In this document: in pieces, positions 5,872 through 14,372 of the stretch | Numbering within the stretch: position 1 is the first letter of the stretch | How the letters are laid out: every line of letters begins with the position of its first letter | IMG/VR virus record: IMGVR_UViG_3300025889_000622 | Location: 1 to 30,350 of that record | Strand: one strand, 5' to 3' | DNA: 30,350 nt | Origin: a virus | Translations under genes and position numbers: made by a program | The notes under the pieces: model-generated | Database searches by the model: none | What the model saw: only the letters and a program-made list of their open reading frames with translations | Told to the model about the DNA's origin: nothing

Positions 5872-8011
5872 TTTGATCTTCGCTGCTTCGGAAGTGACCA
5901 TCGAGGCAGCGGGAGAGAATTCGCCCGAAGTAAACGTGACCGCGTATACCGGCGGCACGTTGTCCCTACCTAACTACCCGAACCCGGTGGTGATCAACCT
6001 TTCGGGTGTTCGGGCAATGAGTGACGAACAAATTCCGTTTCTCCGCGATCACCAACAGCAAAGAGTGGTTGGTCATGGGCAACCGGAAGTCGGCGAGAAG
6101 CAGTTAACCCACAGGGGCAAACTGTCGATCGCTGGCGAAGAACGCGATAACATTATCGCGGCGAGCAAAGAGGGTTTCCTCTGGCAGGCGTCTGTCGGAG
6201 GTCGCGTACCTGATGTTCGCAAAAACGTGCAAACGATCGCCGCTGGTGATCGAGTGCGGGTCAACGGAAAGTCTTTCGCTGGCCCAATTCATGTCGTTAA
6301 TGCTTTCCTCTGGAAAGAAACTAGTTTTGTCGCAGTCGGTGCGGATGAAGGCAGAGCGTCTGCCTCGATCGCTGCGGCGCAATCATCGGGAGTTTCCCCC
6401 ATGACCAAATTCGAAAAGTGGCTTGAAGATTCGGGGATCAACTCCGACGATTTGTCCGTAGACCAAAAGAAGAGTCTGGAAGCGGCGTACAACGCGCTGC
6501 CTTCCGAGGCACCGGAGCCTGCTCCTGCGAGTTCCGCCGTCGATATGGACTCCGTTGTCGCGTCCGCCACTAAAGCGGCCGTTGAAGCGGCCCAGCAGCA
6601 ATCGCAGCGTGATCGTCGTATCGATCGCCTGTTCGCAAACTACTCGGACGCTTCGGTGTCGAAAGAGTCGATCGATTCGCTTCGCGCTCAACTGGAAGGC
6701 GGCGAAATCAGCGAAGAAAAAGCTCATCTCGAATTGCTGTTGGCAAGTCGCGGACGTGGAAGTACCAGCAATGTTCATTCGGGGAGTCGAAGCGTGGGCG
6801 ATAATTTCGGGTTGGAACTTGAGGCTGCCGTTTGTCGCAACGGCGGTTTGAGCGATGAGCAGATTCACGGCAACCTCGTTGAAGCGGGTGCCTCTGCTGA
6901 TCAAGCCGAGTCGGCAGTCGAGCGATCTCGCAAAAACAGCAAAGGCCTGAAAAGCGTGATCATGGCGATTTGCCGCCAGGAAGGTCATCACGCCGATGAG
7001 GTCGATGACGACGCGATTCGTTGTGCCATGCGAGCCTCTGAGCGTGACAACGGGATGATCCAAGCGTCTTCGGGATTCAGCACGGTGGTTCTGCCGGGCA
7101 TTTTGAGTCGCTTGGCGAACAAAGCAATGCTCGCCGCGTACGCGGAAGCAGACAATGGTGGCGTTGCGACTCAAATCGCATCGACCACTTCGACTCGGGA
7201 CTTCAAAAAGTTCAATCGGTATCGAATGACTGAGAGCGGTGTTCTCTCTGAAGTTTCGGCAGCGGGCGAACTGCAACACGGTTCCCTGGTCGAAGAGGAG
7301 TACGAGAACCAAGTCAAGACGTACGGCAAAATCATGTCGCTGACGCGGCAGATGATGCGAAACGACGACTTGGATGCGTTCCTCCAAATCCCCCGTATGA
7401 TCGGCCGCATGGGGCGTCATGCGTTGGAGCAGTCGGTCATCACCACCTTGGTGGATGCTTCGACCAGTGCCGGTGCGGGAACCACTGAGTTCTTCCACGG
7501 TGCCGCTCGGGGTAACCAAGAGCCCAACTACTTGGAAGGTGCGGCCACTGCTTTGGGTTTCGACGCTTTGGAACCTGCCTATGAGTTGTTCCTGAATCAG
7601 GTCGATGCTGACGGCAAGCCCTTGATGATCGATCCAGGTCTGTTGCTCTGCACCAACGCGGACATCATCGCGGCTCGCAAACTGTACTCCGATACTCAGT
7701 ATCGGTTCACCGCAGCGGATCGTACGGAAACGATCAACAACCAGTGGGAAGGTATGTTTGAGCCTGTTAAGTCGAGCTACCTGCATCGACTTGGGGCATC
7801 GCCAAGTTCCACGCAGTGGTATCTGTTGGCTCGTCCATCAACCGACGTTAGTGCGATTCAGATCGCGTTCCTCGACGGTCAGCAAACCCCGACGATCAAT
7901 TCGTCGGAGACTCAGTTCAATACGCTCGGCATGCAGATGCGAGGCGTGTTTGACTTCGGTGTCGCATTGCAAGATCCGCGAGCGATCGTCAAGTGCAAAG
8001 GCGCAGCGTAA
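5813..8011 (+). CDS. prohead protease fused to HK97-fold major capsid protein
   Basis: One gene of 732 residues combines two virion functions. Residues about 20-190 are a prohead maturation protease: the likely catalytic histidine is in LRDHQQQRVVGHG (H80 or H88) and the likely nucleophile is S127 in WQASVGGRV. A helical, Ala/Gln/Glu-rich region about 197-310 probably acts as the scaffold or delta domain. From about 325 to the end is the major capsid protein, with FSTVVLPGILSRLANK and a C-terminal FDFGVALQDPRAIVKCKGAA. The start at 5813 has AGAGG nine bases upstream; the frame is open further up inside the portal gene. Cleavage between the domains is expected from the family. A separate scaffold gene is not seen. 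Confidence 0.88.
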   Translation: MASTRTKKMKQKPKQRPASDLIFAASEVTIEAAGENSPEVNVTAYTGGTLSLPNYPNPVVINLSGVRAMSDEQIPFLRDHQQQRVVGHGQPEVGEKQLTHRGKLSIAGEERDNIIAASKEGFLWQASVGGRVPDVRKNVQTIAAGDRVRVNGKSFAGPIHVVNAFLWKETSFVAVGADEGRASASIAAAQSSGVSPMTKFEKWLEDSGINSDDLSVDQKKSLEAAYNALPSEAPEPAPASSAVDMDSVVASATKAAVEAAQQQSQRDRRIDRLFANYSDASVSKESIDSLRAQLEGGEISEEKAHLELLLASRGRGSTSNVHSGSRSVGDNFGLELEAAVCRNGGLSDEQIHGNLVEAGASADQAESAVERSRKNSKGLKSVIMAICRQEGHHADEVDDDAIRCAMRASERDNGMIQASSGFSTVVLPGILSRLANKAMLAAYAEADNGGVATQIASTTSTRDFKKFNRYRMTESGVLSEVSAAGELQHGSLVEEEYENQVKTYGKIMSLTRQMMRNDDLDAFLQIPRMIGRMGRHALEQSVITTLVDASTSAGAGTTEFFHGAARGNQEPNYLEGAATALGFDALEPAYELFLNQVDADGKPLMIDPGLLLCTNADIIAARKLYSDTQYRFTAADRTETINNQWEGMFEPVKSSYLHRLGASPSSTQWYLLARPSTDVSAIQIAFLDGQQTPTINSSETQFNTLGMQMRGVFDFGVALQDPRAIVKCKGAA

Positions 8012-8026
8012 GCAACTCCACTTCGG

Positions 8027-8052
8027 CTAAAGCCTCGACAACGAGGCTTTAG
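8027..8052 (+). promoter_or_regulatory. perfect 11-bp hairpin between capsid and cement genes
   Basis: CTAAAGCCTCG and CGAGGCTTTAG pair perfectly around an ACAA loop, just after the capsid stop. No T-run follows, so it is not a complete intrinsic terminator. It may protect the abundant capsid mRNA end or mark a processing site. Confidence 0.5.
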
Positions 8053-8092
8053 ATTTCACCAAACCACAAAGTGTTTTTAAGAGGTAATAACC

Positions 8093-8434
8093 GTGGCAAA
8101 GTACTTGCAAGATTCACGTCATGTGAACATCCAATTGGCAGCGGAGACTGCTGCCGGTGCGTTGGTTCAGATTGGCAATACCGTTGGTATTGTTGATCCG
8201 AAACCAGATGGAACCAATTGGGCGATTGGCGAGTTGGGAAGCATCTCAATTCGTTGCATTGTCGAACTGGACAACAGCGGCGTTGCGTTCGCTTACGGAG
8301 CTACCGTCGGCTATGACGCGACTGATGACGATGCAGTCGCCGCCGCTGGTGGGGATTTCGATTGCGGCGTTTGCGTGAACCCCGGTGGAGCCGGAACGAC
8401 TGACAAAGTTCAGGTTCTGCTTTTTGTTGATTGA
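8093..8434 (+). CDS. capsid cement/decoration protein, DUF2190-like
   Basis: The 113-residue protein follows the capsid gene, the usual place of the decoration protein that stabilises the expanded shell. It has the small Gly/Ala/Val-rich beta pattern of DUF2190 proteins: an early AETAAGALVQIG, a middle VAFAYGATVGYDATDDDAV, and a closing DKVQVLLFVD. The start is GTG at 8093, with AAGAGG correctly spaced upstream. The hairpin at 8027-8052 separates it from the capsid gene. Confidence 0.78.
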   Translation: MAKYLQDSRHVNIQLAAETAAGALVQIGNTVGIVDPKPDGTNWAIGELGSISIRCIVELDNSGVAFAYGATVGYDATDDDAVAAAGGDFDCGVCVNPGGAGTTDKVQVLLFVD

Positions 8435-8440
8435 TGAAGT

Positions 8441-8842
8441 ATGACGAACTACCTCAGTATGGGAGCAGAGAAACTCCAACAGTTGATGGAAAATTATGGT
8501 GGCGTTAACGTCACCTACCGTCGAACTGGAGTGTTCTCGTTTACCGTCGCCGCAGTGCCCGGTCGTAATCCGACCGACGTATATGATCAGCGAGGTGTTC
8601 TCTTACGAGGTCAGATCCAAGACTTCACAATCGCAATAGCGAAGTTAACTGCCGGAATGACTTCCGGCTCGGCCCGACCGCTGCGTGGCGACGAAATTGT
8701 CATGCAGGTCGGGGAGTATAGTACCGTCTTCGTCGTTAACGGCGAAGACTTTTCGACAGGGCATTATCAGCCCTCTGATTCTTACGGGATCGCTTGGCGG
8801 ATCCATACAAAATCGGATCGAATAGATGCCTCGGGATGCTGA
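8441..8842 (+). CDS. putative head-tail connector/stopper protein
   Basis: This 133-residue protein is placed where lambda has FII and HK97 its head-closure proteins. The sequence is beta-rich, with VNVTYRRTG near the start, a GRNPTDVYDQRG loop, and a later RGDEIVMQVGEYSTVF. It resembles small connector proteins that close the portal after packaging and receive the tail. I recognise the type mostly from position and size. It overlaps the next gene by 17 bases. Confidence 0.55.
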   Translation: MTNYLSMGAEKLQQLMENYGGVNVTYRRTGVFSFTVAAVPGRNPTDVYDQRGVLLRGQIQDFTIAIAKLTAGMTSGSARPLRGDEIVMQVGEYSTVFVVNGEDFSTGHYQPSDSYGIAWRIHTKSDRIDASGC

Positions 8843-9263
8843 TTACGGTCGAGAACTAGCAAAGCGATTATCGGCGTTGTATTCCGGCAGGATTACAAAT
8901 GTCGAATTCACTTATGACGCTTTTCTGGAACTAGACCGTCTATCTGAATCCGAGCCTTATTGCAAGATTTCGCCGACGTTGTACGAGCAACTGCGGGAAG
9001 GTCGAGCAATCTGGCGAGAGTCTATCCAGTTGACGGTGACCTTAGTCAGCGCAGTTGGTTTGATCGATGAAAGCGTATGGGTTGACGATTGGTTGGACAG
9101 CTGGGATTCGACGATCAAACAACTTCGGGAAGTGAAGTTGTTTGACCGACATGTCCCTCTTTCGATCGATATTGATGAGCGATATGACAACAATATGTTT
9201 CACAATAATCGTCGGTTGGTCACTCAAGCGGCAATTCACTACGGCAATGTTGAGGTGAGGTAA
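8826..9263 (+). CDS. putative tail terminator/completion protein
   Basis: The product has 145 residues. It begins with a helical DADYGRELAKRLSALYSGRI segment. It continues with alternating strands and helices (ESIQLTVTLVSAVGLIDESV, then KLFDRHVPLSIDIDERYDN) and ends in a strand NRRLVTQAAIHYGNVEVR. This order matches the alpha/beta tail terminators that cap the tail tube and bind the head connector. It sits directly before the tail tube gene, as expected. The stop shares a base with the tube gene start (TAATG). Confidence 0.6.
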   Translation: MPRDADYGRELAKRLSALYSGRITNVEFTYDAFLELDRLSESEPYCKISPTLYEQLREGRAIWRESIQLTVTLVSAVGLIDESVWVDDWLDSWDSTIKQLREVKLFDRHVPLSIDIDERYDNNMFHNNRRLVTQAAIHYGNVEVR

Positions 9264-9739
9264 TGGCAGACGGAATCGTACTCGGGCTAAACGCGGTAAC
9301 TGCCGAGAATACCGGCACAACTGCGGCCCCGGTTTGGGTTACTTTGGTTAACGTCAAAGATGAAACCCTGAATATGGAAACCGCTCTCAGTGACGTAACT
9401 AACCGAGCAGCGAACGGGTGGCGATTGCAAGTAGGTACGCTTTCCGAAGCGTCAGTCGATACCCAGATGATCTACCAAGCGGGTTCCGATGTAGCTCAGG
9501 CTGAATTCGCAAACATCAGAGATGCGTTTTTGGACAAATCACGGATTTTGATGGGATTCTTTGACGACGATCCCGCCGCAGCCAGTACGACAGTTAATGG
9601 TTTGATCGGCGGTTTTGGGGTGACTAACTTCTCCATCGGTCGCCAACTCGAAGAAGCGATGATGGTTGACGTTACGTTTACTGCGCGCGAAGATGATGCA
9701 GGAAATGGTCCGCAATGGTTGACCATCACTAATCCTTAG
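9263..9739 (+). CDS. major tail tube protein
   Basis: The 158-residue protein forms the stacked rings of the tail tube. The pattern ETLNMETALSDVTNRAANGW near residues 35-55 is the segment typical of siphovirus tube proteins, where a loop is followed by a strand with an Arg/Gly pair. Later come SASVDTQMIYQ-like strands and a final strand EAMMVDVTFTARED. Placement between the terminator and the chaperone genes agrees. GAGGT precedes the ATG at 9263, which overlaps the previous stop. No C-terminal Ig domain is present, so this is a minimal tube protein. Confidence 0.82.
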   Translation: MADGIVLGLNAVTAENTGTTAAPVWVTLVNVKDETLNMETALSDVTNRAANGWRLQVGTLSEASVDTQMIYQAGSDVAQAEFANIRDAFLDKSRILMGFFDDDPAAASTTVNGLIGGFGVTNFSIGRQLEEAMMVDVTFTAREDDAGNGPQWLTITNP

Positions 9740-9755
9740 TCATTTGAGAGTACGC

Positions 9756-10073
9756 ATGTTCCAGTATCAAATCGATTCGATGCGGGAAACGATTAATCGC
9801 CTTTTGCGAGCTACCAATCCTCCTCAACGGGTTGCGATTTTGCGGGAACACGCTGAATTCTTAGGGATTGACTTCCACTACTCCAAACCCCTGAATGAGG
9901 TTCGCCCATCGGGGTTAGTCGCCGGAGTAGCGTATGGGAGTGTAGCGATGGTTAAGTTGGCGGACGTGTTTACGGCACTCCAAAACGCAGTAGGAATCGA
10001 TGAGCAAAGACAAAGCGAAGAGCCAAGTGGTTCAGTTGGGGAAACTCAAGCTGAAAACGCGGATAACGATTAA
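9756..10073 (+). CDS. small hypothetical tail-module protein
   Basis: A 105-residue protein of unknown function lying between the tube and the chaperone genes. It is helical at both ends, with a short middle EVRPSGLVAGVAYGSVAMVK and an acidic tail. GAGAG precedes the ATG at 9756; an in-frame TTG at 9744 is less likely. Its last 74 bases overlap the chaperone gene in another frame, which is unusual for unrelated genes and could reflect coupled translation. Confidence 0.55.
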   Translation: MFQYQIDSMRETINRLLRATNPPQRVAILREHAEFLGIDFHYSKPLNEVRPSGLVAGVAYGSVAMVKLADVFTALQNAVGIDEQRQSEEPSGSVGETQAENADND

Positions 10074-10431
10074 GCATCTCAAGAGGCTGAAAGAACTAAC
10101 GGGTATCGACTTTACGAGTCAAGATACCGGTCCCATGCTTGACTTTGCCGTGGACCCGACATGCGTAGCAACTGCTTGCTACGCTTTGTATGAGGATCAG
10201 TTCACCGGCGCAAAGATCGACGAAGATGGGTTGGATGAATTGCTCGGCCCCGAAGAGATCGCAGCATTGCGAGAGGAGGTAACCGAACAGATGAAATCTT
10301 TTTCCAAATTCTGGACGATCCTCGCTACCGAGATGGAGGGCCTCCAGTCTGGGAATATCGACCTAGTAGAAAGGGCAGCCAAAATTCAGGAAGCAAATCT
10401 AACTCAGGGAGTTTCTGGACCTTCGTCCTGA
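10000..10431 (+). CDS. tail assembly chaperone, upstream frame (gpG-like)
   Basis: The 143-residue protein has the profile of gpG-type chaperones that coat the tape measure protein during tail assembly: a short strand region GKLKLKTRITIKHLKRLKEL, then helices (LLGPEEIAALREEVTEQMKS) and a soluble tail. It lies between the tube and the tape measure, the diagnostic place. A second open frame, shifted by -1, begins inside its end and continues to 10709 with convincing chaperone sequence. A fused G-T product made by programmed frameshifting is therefore expected. Confidence 0.72.
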   Translation: MSKDKAKSQVVQLGKLKLKTRITIKHLKRLKELTGIDFTSQDTGPMLDFAVDPTCVATACYALYEDQFTGAKIDEDGLDELLGPEEIAALREEVTEQMKSFSKFWTILATEMEGLQSGNIDLVERAAKIQEANLTQGVSGPSS

Positions 10432-10709
10432 CCGCAACTCAGTGTCTCGGTTTTCCCCTCGACGACTACACTGCCGCTGAAGCGTATCAGATGTGGGCAG
10501 AGCGAATGAGGCAAGACTGGCAGCATACATCCGCAATCGCAGCGTATTTGATCGCAGTCAATCGAACTGAAAAGAGAGGGCGACAAACAACTCCTGACGA
10601 AATCAATCCGATGGAAACGGGATCTAAAACCTCGCAAGGGATATCGCTGAACAGTGCAGAAGGGTTTCGCGCATTGCAAAGCGTAGCAGGACTATGCCCA
10701 AAACGCTAA
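10407..10709 (+). CDS. tail assembly chaperone, -1 frame extension (gpT-like)
   Basis: The reading frame one base back from the gpG-like gene is open across its end and reads FWTFVLTATQCLGFPLDDYT, then EAYQMWAERMRQDWQHTSAI, and later TPDEINPM. This combination (short helix, W..RM...W..T, then N and P near the end) is typical of the T part of G-T chaperones. The first ATG in this frame is at 10491, but good coding sequence begins earlier, so translation probably enters by a -1 frameshift. No perfect X-XXY-YYZ site exists in the overlap; GGGAGTT at 10407-10413 is the nearest. The start given is therefore approximate. Confidence 0.62.
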   Translation, partial: GSFWTFVLTATQCLGFPLDDYTAAEAYQMWAERMRQDWQHTSAIAAYLIAVNRTEKRGRQTTPDEINPMETGSKTSQGISLNSAEGFRALQSVAGLCPKR

Positions 10710-11401
10710 AGTTCAAAAAGTTAAAATTCGATCGACCGTATAAAGGGATTTTGCGGTCGTTTCAACGTGATGCGAAGAAGTTGCCTGAACGCGAGGCGGC
10801 ATTCACTCGCCGCCGTGCGAGAAGCATCATGAAAAAGGCTCCAAAAAAGCCGAAAAGCCGATACGGCAATTACCGGATGTACTCGACGACGGTTTACAAT
10901 CGCCGTCAGCAGCGAATGGCTGCCAGGGGCAAGTCATCGAGCCAAGGCTATTGGCGAAAAGGGCTTTACTCTCGCCCTGGGCAGCCTCCGTTCTACCATG
11001 ATTCCCAAGCGCAGTTTAATTTGCGAACCATTGTGTTCGGTGCGATAACGGGATCTCCAAAAATCCCAACCCCCTCACGCAGAAATGCCGATATTTACGC
11101 TTGGCGGGTTGGGCCGGTTTACAATGTCAATGGCCCGATGCGGTCAACTCCGATCCCATCACTGCATGAGTACGGCGGCACGGTTCGACTGCAATATAAT
11201 CGGCGGCGAGCGACGTATAAGGATCGCGGCATTCGGCAGCGATATCGCAACCAACGGAAAGGAGAGTTGGTACGCTATCCGGCTCGACCGTACATGCGGC
11301 CAGCGGCAAAAGAAGCAAGGGAATCGGCTGCCAGGAAAGCCCCCAATTCACTAAAGAAAATTGCTCGCCTCGGCGGGTGGCGAGGTAGGAGAATTTACTA
11401 A
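10694..11401 (+). CDS. basic minor tail protein, HK97 gp10-like
   Basis: This 235-residue protein is very rich in Arg, Lys and Tyr. It holds the pattern PGQPPFYHDS near residue 95, VGPV and SLHEYGGTV in the middle, and YPARPYMRPAAKEARES near the end, which recalls tail completion or minor tail proteins of the HK97 gp10/virion morphogenesis group (PGxPP, E-x-GG, RPFMRPA). The N-terminal half is an unusual basic extension. It overlaps the chaperone frame by 16 bases and joins the tape measure gene by TAATG. Function within the tail remains inferred. Confidence 0.6.
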   Translation: MPKTLKFKKLKFDRPYKGILRSFQRDAKKLPEREAAFTRRRARSIMKKAPKKPKSRYGNYRMYSTTVYNRRQQRMAARGKSSSQGYWRKGLYSRPGQPPFYHDSQAQFNLRTIVFGAITGSPKIPTPSRRNADIYAWRVGPVYNVNGPMRSTPIPSLHEYGGTVRLQYNRRRATYKDRGIRQRYRNQRKGELVRYPARPYMRPAAKEARESAARKAPNSLKKIARLGGWRGRRIY

Positions 11402-13371
11402 TGAGCGGTGGAGCGGGTGGAGCAGTTAGAGCGGGTGCCGCTTACGAAGCGGTTTTAGTCGATAAAGTTACCAACAGAGTCGATAACATCATCGATGCTT
11501 TAGATCGATTGCAGGATGCGTTCAGGCAAACGGCGCAGGGAGCGGCACCATTAACGGTATCCGTTAACGCGACTGGTGCGGGCATGCGGAAGTTATCGCA
11601 GAACGTCCAGTCAACTGGCGACAAATTTAAGGCGTTTGCTCGCAAAATGCGAGTTGCCCAAACGCAAGTCAACTCGTTTGGACAAGCAATGGGTCAGGCC
11701 GCTATCCATGTCGGGAACGCGATGATGCGTATGGGCCGCCGATTCACTGTCGCCTCGTTAGGCATTGGTGCGTTTATCGCCACGTCTATTTCCGAAGCTG
11801 ATCGGCACCGGCAAGTCGTAGCATCTTTGGAAGAGTCTTGGGGGGAGGGAACTCAAGGCGCGTTGGCTTTTGCGGAAGACTACGCGCGACGTATGCGGCG
11901 TAACGTAACCGATGTCATTGAAGGGTTGTTGCAACTTCGCGGCGTTATTAGCGGCCTTGACAAAGCGGGAAAGTCAGCGGAAGAGATTGATGAGCTTGCA
12001 AAGTCGCTGTATGCATTGGGGATTGATTTCGCTTCGTTCGGCAAAGGCATGTCTGATGAAGAAGGCATCTTAAAAATCATTCAAGCGTTGGGCGGCGAGG
12101 CTCAAGAATTAAAAAGATTCGGCATTAACGTAATGCAGAAGGATCTGGAAGAATATGCCGAAACGCAGGGATTAGTTTTTTCTCAACTGAGCAACGCGGC
12201 TCAGATGATGTTGCGAATTGAATTGCTCCAAAAGCAGATGCAGGAGAAAGGTCGCACCGGTGCGGCCTTTCGGGAGCGGTTCGGTTTCCAGGCGATGACG
12301 AAAGCCGCATTAGCGGCGTTTAAGACGTTCCAAAAACAAGTCGGCGAGGAGTTAGAACAATTCGGAATCACTGTTGCCAAAGTAGTGTCAAAAGCTCTTG
12401 CCGCTCTGACCCAAATAAAAGATGTCGGCAAAAAAGTTCTTGGTTCGATGGTCGCTTTAGGCGCGGCGGGAGTATTGTTAACCGGTTTTGGTTTTGCGTT
12501 GGTTGGTTTTGGAATCTTATTCTTGGCAACCACTTCGCTAATCACTTCCGCAATGGCTGTTGTATCAGCGATCATCACTGCTGGGGTAGGAGCGGCAACT
12601 GTGGCACTGCTACCAATGGTCGGTGTCGCTGCTGCGGTTGCGATGGTGGTGAGTGCTTTGGCGGCCCCTTTTGTATTGGCGGCAATTTCCGCAATTGATT
12701 TCAAAAGCGCGATAGCGGGGATAGCGGGCACAATGGGCGAGATACTCGCGGTGTTCGGCCGAGCTACAACGCTGGCGGTTTATTTTGGCAGTAAAGGCGA
12801 TTGGGATCGCACTTTTGAAGCGATCACTATTGCTGGCAGAATCGCGTTTATCAAATTGGGCGACAGTATTAGAACCATCATCAAAAGAGCCCTGTTCGAA
12901 GGCGTGATGGGCGCGGTGAAACTTGCCGACCGAGTCCAAAACGAAGTGCTGAAAGGTCTTACGCGAGGCGGCCCCATCGGGGCTTGGGTAGGGTTGATGC
13001 GAGGACTCGGGGAAGGGGCAGCCAGCGGATTGTTTGATGCACTTCAGACCGGTCAACCAGGAGAAATTGCTTTCTTGGAGCGGCGATTAGGCCAACTAGA
13101 AGCGTTGATGAACCTCGGTACGCAGACTCCCGACGAGGGCGGCGGCCCCGGCGGCAGCGGCGGCAGTGGCAGCGGCGGCGGCCGGTTCCCTGGAGCGGCA
13201 GACTCCGTCGGCGGTTTTGGTGCGAGCTTTGCACTCAATACGGGACTGTTTCGTCCGCAGATAAGTGCGCAAGAGCGAGGCAACCAAATCGCTCAAGAAC
13301 AGTTATCTGAGCAAAAGAGAACGAACACGATTCTAACAAGCCGACCACCCACAGAATTGGTGATGCAGTAA
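11401..13371 (+). CDS. tail tape measure protein
   Basis: At 656 residues this is the longest gene between the chaperones and tail-tip genes, as expected for the protein that sets tail length. It has a helical N-terminal part (KAFARKMRVAQTQVNSFGQA), the conserved-looking block SISEADRHRQVVASLEESWG near residues 130-150, a hydrophobic region of about 80 residues (about 350-430) that would enter the host membrane, and a Gly/Ser linker near 580-600. At the usual 0.15 nm per residue the tail would be about 100 nm, a rough estimate. No peptidase or lysozyme domain is seen. Confidence 0.85.
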   Translation: MSGGAGGAVRAGAAYEAVLVDKVTNRVDNIIDALDRLQDAFRQTAQGAAPLTVSVNATGAGMRKLSQNVQSTGDKFKAFARKMRVAQTQVNSFGQAMGQAAIHVGNAMMRMGRRFTVASLGIGAFIATSISEADRHRQVVASLEESWGEGTQGALAFAEDYARRMRRNVTDVIEGLLQLRGVISGLDKAGKSAEEIDELAKSLYALGIDFASFGKGMSDEEGILKIIQALGGEAQELKRFGINVMQKDLEEYAETQGLVFSQLSNAAQMMLRIELLQKQMQEKGRTGAAFRERFGFQAMTKAALAAFKTFQKQVGEELEQFGITVAKVVSKALAALTQIKDVGKKVLGSMVALGAAGVLLTGFGFALVGFGILFLATTSLITSAMAVVSAIITAGVGAATVALLPMVGVAAAVAMVVSALAAPFVLAAISAIDFKSAIAGIAGTMGEILAVFGRATTLAVYFGSKGDWDRTFEAITIAGRIAFIKLGDSIRTIIKRALFEGVMGAVKLADRVQNEVLKGLTRGGPIGAWVGLMRGLGEGAASGLFDALQTGQPGEIAFLERRLGQLEALMNLGTQTPDEGGGPGGSGGSGSGGGRFPGAADSVGGFGASFALNTGLFRPQISAQERGNQIAQEQLSEQKRTNTILTSRPPTELVMQ

Positions 13372-14372
13372 TGACCCTCCAAGCACATATCAAATGGGAC
13401 GAAGGTGAACTGACAACGGCTCGCGGTCCTGACGATTCAGCAGTGCTGAATTATTTTGTTCATAGCGACAACAATACCGACACTCGTACTGAAGTTGTGG
13501 ATTATCTTTCCACTACCGCACCTTCTTCGTTTAACGGCATGTTGCAAAACAAGATCACGGTGCGATCGCGAATTGCGGATACTGACAATTCCAGTGTCAC
13601 TGAGCAGATTTGGGATGCAGTGGTTGAGTATGTTCCGCCTCAAAAGGCGAAACAGAAACCGATGACTCCGCAAGACGGCAGCGCGGGATCTAAAGCGACT
13701 TTCCGTTTATCGATCCGCAGTTCTGCTGGCGAATCGAAGCTCATGACTTACAGCAAAGCACTAATCGACTCAGTCGAATACAACGAAGCGATGTGGAAAT
13801 GGAGCGAAGAACCCCCAAGCAGGCTGTTAAACCTGCAACTGGATAATTCGTCGGGCACTGCTGGCGGAATGTTCACCGCGAAAGGGATAACGGTGCCTAT
13901 CGGTGGCGTTGAGATTGTTGTCGAGAAACGATTTGAAGATACGTTTTTGATCGGCCCCACTTTTAGTGTCTTGCAGGACATGGCGTCTTACGCCGGTAAA
14001 CAGGTGGTCAATTCAGACAACTGGAAGGGTTGGGACGCGGGTTCGCTGAAGTTCATCAACTTTGAGTGTTCGCAGGAAGGCGGACAAGACTCATCGACGC
14101 AGCAAAACACTGAAGCGTGGAGTTTTACTTATACTTTCGCCTATTCACCCACTATTACTGCCGCAGAGTTAAACGAGAATTTAGCACCGGGTTTAGTGCA
14201 AGGACCGGATCGATTCACCTTAGATAAAAAGGGTTGGCATTATTTGGATACTTTGTTTGTCGATAATGTCGTAAATTTTGGCGGTTTTGATTTCAAGATG
14301 CCAGTTGCTAGACGTATGGCGATTCAGCAGATTTACGACGAAATCAATTTCTCTAACGAGTTGTACATCTAG
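13371..14372 (+). CDS. tail protein of unknown function after the tape measure
   Basis: The 333-residue product occupies the position of distal tail or tail-tip hub genes. It is rich in beta-strand patterns and aromatic residues, with GWDAGSLKFINFECSQEGGQ near residue 225 and a helix-forming end ARRMAIQQIYDEINFSNEL. I do not recognise the family and see no catalytic motif. Its start overlaps the tape measure stop (TAATG) and its TAG shares a base with the GTG start of the next gene, so it is translated with the tail genes. Confidence 0.6.
   Translation: MTLQAHIKWDEGELTTARGPDDSAVLNYFVHSDNNTDTRTEVVDYLSTTAPSSFNGMLQNKITVRSRIADTDNSSVTEQIWDAVVEYVPPQKAKQKPMTPQDGSAGSKATFRLSIRSSAGESKLMTYSKALIDSVEYNEAMWKWSEEPPSRLLNLQLDNSSGTAGGMFTAKGITVPIGGVEIVVEKRFEDTFLIGPTFSVLQDMASYAGKQVVNSDNWKGWDAGSLKFINFECSQEGGQDSSTQQNTEAWSFTYTFAYSPTITAAELNENLAPGLVQGPDRFTLDKKGWHYLDTLFVDNVVNFGGFDFKMPVARRMAIQQIYDEINFSNELYI

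Noticed and set aside
6383-7786. Long reverse-strand frame of 467 codons opposite the capsid gene
   Set aside because: Mirror of the biased codon use in the highly expressed capsid gene; its protein is Arg/His/Phe-rich without domains.
12201-12731. Reverse-strand frame of 176 codons, Ala/Pro/Thr-rich
   Set aside because: Complement of the hydrophobic region of the tape measure gene.
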